NCBI GenBank assembly: GCA_963975495.1 | Contig: CAXBID010000188.1 | Coordinates: 1-7,253 of the forward strand | Source of the DNA: CAXBID01 sp963975495 | Lineage (GTDB): Bacteria > Bacteroidota > Bacteroidia > Flavobacteriales > Flavobacteriaceae | Length of the DNA stretch: 7,253 bases | Direction: 5' to 3' | Shown here: one piece after another, positions 1-3,374 of the stretch | Numbering within the stretch: the stretch's first letter is position 1 | How the letters are laid out: every line of letters begins with the position of its first letter | The notes under the pieces: model-generated | Seen by the model: only the letters and a program-made list of their open reading frames with translations | Databases searched by the model: none | What the model was told of the DNA's origin: nothing | Position numbers and translations under genes: made by a program

Positions 1-141
1 AACAACTGTACATAATAACATACATTTTCCAGATTGCACAACAACGCTACCATGAGCTTGTTTTGCTAATTTTCCGGTTTCAATAGAAATTTCTCTACCG
101 TCACCAAGGTCAATGACCTCTCTAAAAACTTGTGGAATCAT
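1..141 (-). CDS. pnp: Polynucleotide phosphorylase, N-terminal fragment (5' end of gene only)
   Basis: Reading leftward from an ATG at 141, 47 codons run without a stop to the window edge and begin MIPQVFREVIDLGDGREISI, followed by ETGKLAKQAHGSVVVQSGK. This is the typical start of flavobacterial PNPase and the beginning of its first RNase PH-like domain. The enzyme is a trimeric 3'-to-5' phosphorolytic exoribonuclease that degrades mRNA in the cytoplasm, often with other degradosome proteins. The catalytic second RNase PH domain and the KH and S1 RNA-binding domains lie outside the window. The gene follows rpsO on the same strand, the rpsO-pnp order seen in many bacteria, but a terminator and about 430 bp separate them. 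An in-frame ATG at 174 would add 11 residues (MILPELELKKF). The 141 start is preferred because family members usually begin MIP-VF. No strong ribosome binding site is visible before either ATG. Confidence 0.93.
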   Translation of the reverse strand, partial: MIPQVFREVIDLGDGREISIETGKLAKQAHGSVVVQSGKCMLLCTVV

Positions 142-262
142 AAATTTTTTTAATTCTAGTTCGGGCAATATCATATATGCCAGAACACTGTTAAACAATG
201 GTCGTTGTGTTGTTGTAGTTGTTGTTAGACGCGATGTCTGTGACCAATGAAAAACTGATAAT
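142..262 (-). other. pnp upstream region with CAA-rich leader
   Basis: This is the stretch just upstream of pnp, read on the minus strand. About 190-230 it is strongly biased to CAA/ACA triplets on the minus strand (CTAACAACAACTACAACAAC and onward), which would give an unstructured stretch of mRNA leader. The pnp frame remains open through here back to a TAA near 290, but the low-complexity composition does not look like conserved protein. I found no clean TAnnTTTG promoter box between here and rpsO, so the pnp start site is unresolved. Confidence 0.35.
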
Positions 263-279
263 CCTGAACTTGTTTCAGG
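263..279. repeat. Short hairpin, CCTGAA/TTCAGG
   Basis: CCTGAA (263-268) and TTCAGG (274-279) are perfect complements around the 5-base loop CTTGT. It lies in the pnp upstream gap. There is no T-run at the 3' side on either strand, so it is unlikely to be an intrinsic terminator. Similar CCTGAA...TTCAGG hairpins are, from memory, common in flavobacterial intergenic DNA, so a small dispersed repeat is the best reading. Confidence 0.4.
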
Positions 280-333
280 GCCTGCTTATTCATATTACGT
301 TATTTATACTCTTACGCTCGAGTTATATTATTT

Positions 334-534
334 GGGCGTTCCCTAAAGGTCGGGCTTTTATTCATGAGTTCTATTTTATATTTTTGAATTCATGAACATA
401 AATGTTTCGCTATATCTTTCTTGTGCTGAAGGTGTTTCAGTATCTCATCAAATGTTTCAATATATAATAAAATGAGTTTCAAAACAAACTTTATGTTTTA
501 GCACAAAAAAGGATGCCGCTGCAATCCCTAACGC
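334..534 (-). repeat. Structured dispersed element, copy A (expanded form)
   Basis: Read on the minus strand, the element runs GCGTTAGGGATTGCAG then CGGCATCC (534-511), GATATAGCG (416-408), AAAGCCCGAC (358-349) and GGGAACGCCC (343-334). The same blocks occur in the same order in copy B at 1948-2053. Between the first two blocks, 500-511 pairs with 416-427 (11 Watson-Crick pairs plus one G-U when read as minus-strand RNA), closing a 72-base loop. Between the second and third blocks, 361-371 pairs with 386-396 (10 of 11). The outer ends can pair through GCGTT/AACGC, and CCC of the third block can pair with GGG of the fourth. The element lies after the rpsO terminator and 193 bases before pnp, on the same strand as pnp, so it may be part of a long pnp leader or a separate small RNA. 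Family identity is unknown to me; the Rfam Flavo-1 motif is one candidate to test. Confidence 0.6.
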
Positions 535-540
535 AAAAAA

Positions 541-567
541 CAAAAAAGAGGCTGTATAGGCCTCTTC
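541..567 (-). terminator. Intrinsic terminator of rpsO
   Basis: On the minus strand AAGAGGC (566-560) pairs with GCCTCTT (552-546) around a 7-base loop, followed at once by TTTTTG. It begins 11 bases after the rpsO stop codon. The GC-bearing stem, short distance and T-run make a standard rho-independent terminator. It should separate rpsO transcripts from pnp at least partly. Confidence 0.88.
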
Positions 568-577
568 TTTTTATAAA

Positions 578-847
578 TTATTTTCTTAATCCTAATTCTT
601 TTACTATAGCACGATATCTTAAAACATCTTTTTTAGTTAAGTAATCTAGTAGAGCACGACGCTTTCCTACTAACATAACTAATGAACGTTCTGTATTATA
701 ATCTTTACGATTGTTTTTTAAATGTGCAGTTAAGTGCTCGATTCTTTGAGTAAAAATTGCAATTTGTCCTTCAGCAGAACCCGTGTCCTTTGCGTTTTTA
801 CCGTGTTTTTTAAAAAGTTTTTCTTTTTCTTTTTTGTCTAAATACAT
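578..847 (-). CDS. rpsO: 30S ribosomal protein S15
   Basis: The 89-residue product matches the full usual length of S15, a primary 16S rRNA-binding protein of the small-subunit platform that binds the helix 20/21/22 junction and helps form bridge B4 to the 50S subunit. Visible family signatures are HGKNAKDTGSAEGQIA (15-30), the HL pair at H42-L43 with D49 in the rRNA-binding turn, and MLVGKRRALLDYLTKKD (58-74) running to the end ELGLRK. The frame stays open upstream to an ATG at 904, but those 19 extra residues have no S15 counterpart and would overlap the promoter. The ATG at 847 gives the canonical MYLDKKEKEKLF start. A good promoter and a leader hairpin lie just upstream and a terminator just downstream, so the gene looks like a single-gene unit between accD and pnp. 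Confidence 0.97.
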   Translation of the reverse strand: MYLDKKEKEKLFKKHGKNAKDTGSAEGQIAIFTQRIEHLTAHLKNNRKDYNTERSLVMLVGKRRALLDYLTKKDVLRYRAIVKELGLRK

Positions 848-879
848 GCTAATATTATTGTAAATGATTGTTATGTACA

Positions 880-896
880 CGAAAGCCTTTCTTTCG
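880..896 (-). promoter_or_regulatory. Leader hairpin of rpsO, possible S15 autoregulation site
   Basis: On the minus strand CGAAAG (896-891) pairs with CTTTCG (885-880) around the loop AAAGG. It sits at or within a few bases of the predicted 5' end of the rpsO mRNA, about 32 bases before the ATG. S15 is known to repress its own translation through leader RNA structures in E. coli and, through different structures, in other bacteria. The hairpin is seen; its regulatory role is inference. Confidence 0.4.
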
Positions 897-901
897 AGCG
901 G

Positions 902-931
902 CAAATATAGTAATTTTTAATGATTTGTGAA
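902..931 (-). promoter_or_regulatory. Bacteroidota-type promoter of rpsO
   Basis: On the minus strand TATATTTG (909-902) matches the Bacteroidota -7 consensus TAnnTTTG exactly. A TTC (931-929, in GTTCAC) stands 19 bases further upstream, one base off the -33 TTG consensus at a normal spacing. The position predicts a start near 893-898 and a leader of about 50 bases before the rpsO ATG at 847. It lies just past the accD terminator, which supports independent transcription. Confidence 0.7.
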
Positions 932-945
932 CGTTTTAAATAAAA

Positions 946-978
946 AGACCTGTCAGGTTTTTAAAACCTGACAGGTCT
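946..978 (-). terminator. Intrinsic terminator of accD (perfect 16-bp palindrome)
   Basis: AGACCTGTCAGGTTTT (946-961) and its exact complement (963-978) flank a single central base. On the minus strand the stem is followed by TTTTTA, giving a strong intrinsic terminator 19 bases after the accD stop. CCTGACAGG hairpins of this kind recur in flavobacterial genomes, so it may also be a dispersed repeat used as a terminator. On the plus strand the T-run is absent, so termination should be one-way. Confidence 0.85.
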
Positions 979-997
979 GAATCTATTTTATTAAAAT

Positions 998-1855
998 TTA
1001 AGCTCTCAAAGGCTGATTTAAAATTAAATCTAAATATTGATTCACCTTATTTTTTAAGTCTTTTCTTAATGTTATAAAGTCCAAGAAACCATGTTCCAAT
1101 AAGAATTCTGATGTTTGAAAACCTTCCGGTAGTTCTTTGCCTGTAGTATCCCTTACAATTCTGGGACCTGCAAAACCAATTAAAGCTCCAGGTTCTGCTA
1201 TATTAATATCACCTAACATGGCAAAAGATGCTGTTGTTCCGCCTGTTGTGGGGTCTGTACAAAGTGAAATGTAAGGAATACCTTCTTCAGCCAGTTGTGC
1301 TAATTTAACAGATGTTTTTGCCAGTTGCATTAAGGATAATGCAGCCTCCATCATACGTGCGCCACAAGATTTTGAAATAATCATCAAAGGGATATTATTC
1401 TTTAATGAATAATCTGCAGCACGAGCAATTTTTTCACCTACAACACTCCCCATAGAACCGCCTATAAAAGCAAAATCCATACAGGCTACAACCAAATCAT
1501 TACCTTTGGATTTTCCTACTGCACAACGTACGGCATCCTTTAATTTGGTTTTAGCTTGTGCAGCTTTTAAACGCTCAGGATATTTTTTAGTATCCACGAA
1601 TTTTAAAGGATCTTTAGATTCTAAATTAGCATCTAACTCTTTAAATTTATTGTCGTCAAAAAGAATTTCGAAATATTCCTTACTTCCAATACGCACATGA
1701 TAACCGTCTTCTGGACTTACGTAGAAGTTTTTTTCTAACTCATCAGCATCAACTATTTTGCCAGTTGGCGACTTATACCAAAGGCCTTTAGGCGTGTCCT
1801 TTTTTTCCTCTGTAGTGGTGGTAATACCTTTTGTTTTTCTTTTAAACCAAGACAT
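998..1855 (-). CDS. accD: Acetyl-CoA carboxylase carboxyltransferase subunit beta
   Basis: The 285-residue product is the beta half of the carboxyltransferase that, with AccA, moves CO2 from carboxybiotin on AccB to acetyl-CoA, giving malonyl-CoA for fatty-acid synthesis. The crotonase-like fold is clear: FIGGSMGSVVGEKI (130-143), SKSCGARMMEAALSLMQLAK (161-180), the segment after PYISLCTDPTTGGTTAS (194-210), and NIAEPGALIGFAGPR (218-232). The N-terminal zinc-ribbon region is recognisable (GLWYKSPTGK, 24-33; YVSPEDGYH, 45-53), but the four zinc-binding cysteines are replaced, which I recall as usual in flavobacteria. Residue 164 is Cys where most AccD proteins have Gly (SGGARM). The ATG at 1855 gives the usual MSWFKRKTKG start. 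An in-frame ATG at 1885 falls inside a perfect hairpin and adds ten unlike residues, so it is rejected. accA, accB and accC are not in the window. Confidence 0.96.
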   Translation of the reverse strand: MSWFKRKTKGITTTTEEKKDTPKGLWYKSPTGKIVDADELEKNFYVSPEDGYHVRIGSKEYFEILFDDNKFKELDANLESKDPLKFVDTKKYPERLKAAQAKTKLKDAVRCAVGKSKGNDLVVACMDFAFIGGSMGSVVGEKIARAADYSLKNNIPLMIISKSCGARMMEAALSLMQLAKTSVKLAQLAEEGIPYISLCTDPTTGGTTASFAMLGDINIAEPGALIGFAGPRIVRDTTGKELPEGFQTSEFLLEHGFLDFITLRKDLKNKVNQYLDLILNQPLRA

Positions 1856-1873
1856 AGTGATTTCAGATTTTGT

Positions 1874-1893
1874 ATTCCCTTGCATAAGGGAAT
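1874..1893. repeat. Perfect hairpin in the accD leader, ATTCCCTT/AAGGGAAT
   Basis: ATTCCCTT (1874-1881) and AAGGGAAT (1886-1893) are exact complements around GCAT. The hairpin ends 18 bases before the accD start at 1855 and contains the rejected upstream ATG in its loop. No T-run follows on the minus strand. On the plus strand CTTTTTAAA follows, so weak termination of rightward transcription is possible. A role in accD translation is conceivable but unproven. Confidence 0.5.
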
Positions 1894-1920
1894 CTTTTTA
1901 AATTTAGTTTGCTTCATGAG

Positions 1921-1940
1921 ATTCCTGCTTTCGCAGGAAT
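1921..1940. repeat. Perfect hairpin repeat, ATTCCTGC/GCAGGAAT
   Basis: ATTCCTGC (1921-1928) and GCAGGAAT (1933-1940) are exact complements around TTTC. It lies 7 bases left of structured element copy B and 27 bases right of the related-looking ATTCCC hairpin. From memory, GAGATTCCTGC...GCAGGAAT units are abundant as short intergenic palindromes in flavobacterial genomes, so a dispersed REP-like repeat is the likeliest identity. Confidence 0.5.
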
Positions 1941-1947
1941 AACAATT

Positions 1948-2053
1948 GCGTTAGGGATTGCAACGGCATCCTTTTTGCCACTAAAAGCAAAAAGATATAG
2001 TGGAAAGCCCGACGACAAAATTAAAGCTTTATTTTAATTTTGGGGTAACGCCC
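1948..2053 (+). repeat. Structured dispersed element, copy B (compact form)
   Basis: The plus strand reads GCGTTAGGGATTGCAA then CGGCATCC (1948-1971), GATATAGTG (1994-2002), GAAAGCCCGAC (2003-2013) and GGGTAACGCCC (2043-2053), the same blocks and order as copy A. The first block matches copy A at 23 of 24 positions. Between blocks one and two, CTTTTTGC (1971-1978) pairs perfectly with GCAAAAAG (1987-1994) around an 8-base loop. Between blocks three and four, CAAAATTAAA (2016-2025) pairs perfectly with TTTAATTTTG (2033-2042) around a 7-base loop. The outer ends pair as GCGTTA/TAACGC. It lies between the fba terminator and accD, antisense to both genes, so it is not a leader of either. The remainder of the 1856-2169 gap holds the two hairpins and the fba terminator listed separately. 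Confidence 0.6.
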
Positions 2054-2117
2054 TTGAAATTTTATTAGTAAAATTATTTTATATGTAAGAAAAACGGTGT
2101 TTTTAAGGTTCAGAAAA

Positions 2118-2150
2118 TAAAAAATCCTGCAATTTGCAGGATTTTTTATT
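2118..2150 (-). terminator. Intrinsic terminator of fba
   Basis: AAAAATCCTGCAA (2120-2132) and TTGCAGGATTTTT (2134-2146) are perfect 13-bp complements around one base. The A/T flanks give a T-run on the minus strand just after the GC core, about 24 bases past the fba stop. Because both flanks are A/T runs the structure could also stop plus-strand transcripts, including any from element copy B. Confidence 0.88.
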
Positions 2151-2169
2151 CTTAAGTTATAAAGTGAAT

Positions 2170-3237
2170 TTATAATGTGTTTACATTGTTTAAGTCTTCG
2201 AAGGCCTTTTTTAATCGGGCTACAAAAGTAACTTCTCCTGCACGCAACCAAACTCTTGGATCGTAGTGTTTTTTGTTAGGTACATCGTCACCATCAGGGT
2301 TGCCAATTTGTGCTTTTAAATAGTCTGCTTTGTCACCCATATAATCGCGAATACCACTCATAAATGCATATTGCAAATCGGTGTCAATATTCATTTTGAT
2401 AACACCGTAGCTAATGCCTTCCCTAATTTCCTCGACTGTAGAACCGGATCCACCGTGGAATACAAAATCGATATGGTTTTCTTCTACCCCGTATTTTTTA
2501 GTGATATATTCTTGGGAATTTTTTAAGATTTTTGGAGTCAGTTTTACATTTCCTGGTTTGTAAACACCATGTACATTTCCAAAAGCCGCAGCAATTGTAA
2601 ATTGAGGACTTACTTTACTTAACTCTTCGTAAGCATAAGCAACTTCTTCTGGTTGCGTGTATAATTTAGAATCATCTACATCACTATTATCAACACCATC
2701 TTCTTCACCACCAGTAATACCTAACTCAATTTCTAAAGTCATACCCATTTTGCTCATGCGCTCTAAATAGGTTTTACAAATTTCAATATTTTCTTCAATT
2801 GGTTCTTCGGAAAGATCAATCATATGCGAACTGAAAAGTGACTTTCCAGTTTCTTTATAATGTACTTCACTAGCATCCAATAAACCGTCTATCCAAGGTA
2901 ATAATTTTTTAGCACAGTGGTCTGTGTGTAAAATTACTGGAACACCGTAAGCTTTAGATAGTGTGTGTACATGTTTTGCACCTGCAACGGCACCTGCAAT
3001 AGCTGCTTGTTGGCCTTCATTACTTAACCCTTTGCCTGCATTAAATTGTGCGCCACCGTTAGAAAATTGGATAATTACAGGAGCGTTTAAATCTCTTGCA
3101 GCTTCTAAAACACCATTTATAGTATCTGAACCAATAACATTTACTGCTGGTAACGCATAGTTGTTAGCTTTTGCATGATTGAAAATTGCTTGTACTTCTT
3201 TACCTGTTGCAACTCCTGGTTTTATATTGTGTCCCAT
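2170..3237 (-). CDS. fba: Class II fructose-1,6-bisphosphate aldolase
   Basis: The 355-residue product closely resembles the E. coli FbaA (class IIA) type over its whole length. It catalyses the reversible, metal-dependent cleavage of fructose 1,6-bisphosphate to dihydroxyacetone phosphate and glyceraldehyde 3-phosphate in glycolysis and gluconeogenesis. Visible landmarks are HTDHCAKKLLPWIDGLLDA (104-122) with the catalytic Asp106 and zinc-ligand His107, the loop ELGITGGEEDGVDNS (171-185), the second zinc His223 in FGNVHGVYKPGN, the third His261 in VFHGGSGST, and the phosphate/substrate segment KMNIDTD (281-287). All key residues appear intact. The ATG at 3237 gives the usual length. The gene has its own plausible -7 box and terminator, so it is probably transcribed alone, although no terminator is seen after tamL and read-through from it is possible. 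Confidence 0.97.
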   Translation of the reverse strand: MGHNIKPGVATGKEVQAIFNHAKANNYALPAVNVIGSDTINGVLEAARDLNAPVIIQFSNGGAQFNAGKGLSNEGQQAAIAGAVAGAKHVHTLSKAYGVPVILHTDHCAKKLLPWIDGLLDASEVHYKETGKSLFSSHMIDLSEEPIEENIEICKTYLERMSKMGMTLEIELGITGGEEDGVDNSDVDDSKLYTQPEEVAYAYEELSKVSPQFTIAAAFGNVHGVYKPGNVKLTPKILKNSQEYITKKYGVEENHIDFVFHGGSGSTVEEIREGISYGVIKMNIDTDLQYAFMSGIRDYMGDKADYLKAQIGNPDGDDVPNKKHYDPRVWLRAGEVTFVARLKKAFEDLNNVNTL

Positions 3238-3275
3238 TTTTTTAAATTAAATATGATTTGTAATTATATAGATAT

Positions 3276-3283
3276 CAAAAGTA
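3276..3283 (-). promoter_or_regulatory. Candidate -7 box of fba
   Basis: On the minus strand TACTTTTG (3283-3276) fits TAnnTTTG and would start transcription near 3270, about 33 bases before the fba ATG. No TTG is present at the expected -33 spacing, so the call rests on the -7 box and position alone. Confidence 0.45.
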
Positions 3284-3374
3284 ATGATTTTTTAAATAAA
3301 TACCTGTGGTTTTGTGGCTTGAAAATAACAAAAGGGAACTAAAACGTTATAGTGAAATGGGGTGCTAAGTATAG

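Noticed and set aside
848..904. Longer rpsO start at 904 adding 19 residues
   Set aside because: The extra residues do not match S15, the 89-residue form is the normal length, and the longer start would overlap the predicted promoter.
1506..1700. Open frame antisense to accD, and similar ones antisense to fba (2963-3160), tamL (5278-5706) and the methyltransferase gene (6426-6725)
   Set aside because: Each is fully inside a well-supported gene on the other strand and shows no recognisable protein features.
1856..1885. Longer accD start at 1885
   Set aside because: That ATG lies in the loop region of a perfect hairpin and the ten added residues are unlike AccD; MSWFKRK is the usual start.
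2090..2106. AAAAAC/GTTTTT mini-hairpin as a second fba terminator
   Set aside because: The stem has a single G-C pair and a 3-base loop; it is too weak to call and may be chance in AT-rich DNA.
2021..2251. 76-residue minus-strand open frame
   Set aside because: It runs from the 3' end of fba in another frame through the fba terminator and into copy B; its composition is what AT-rich non-coding DNA gives.
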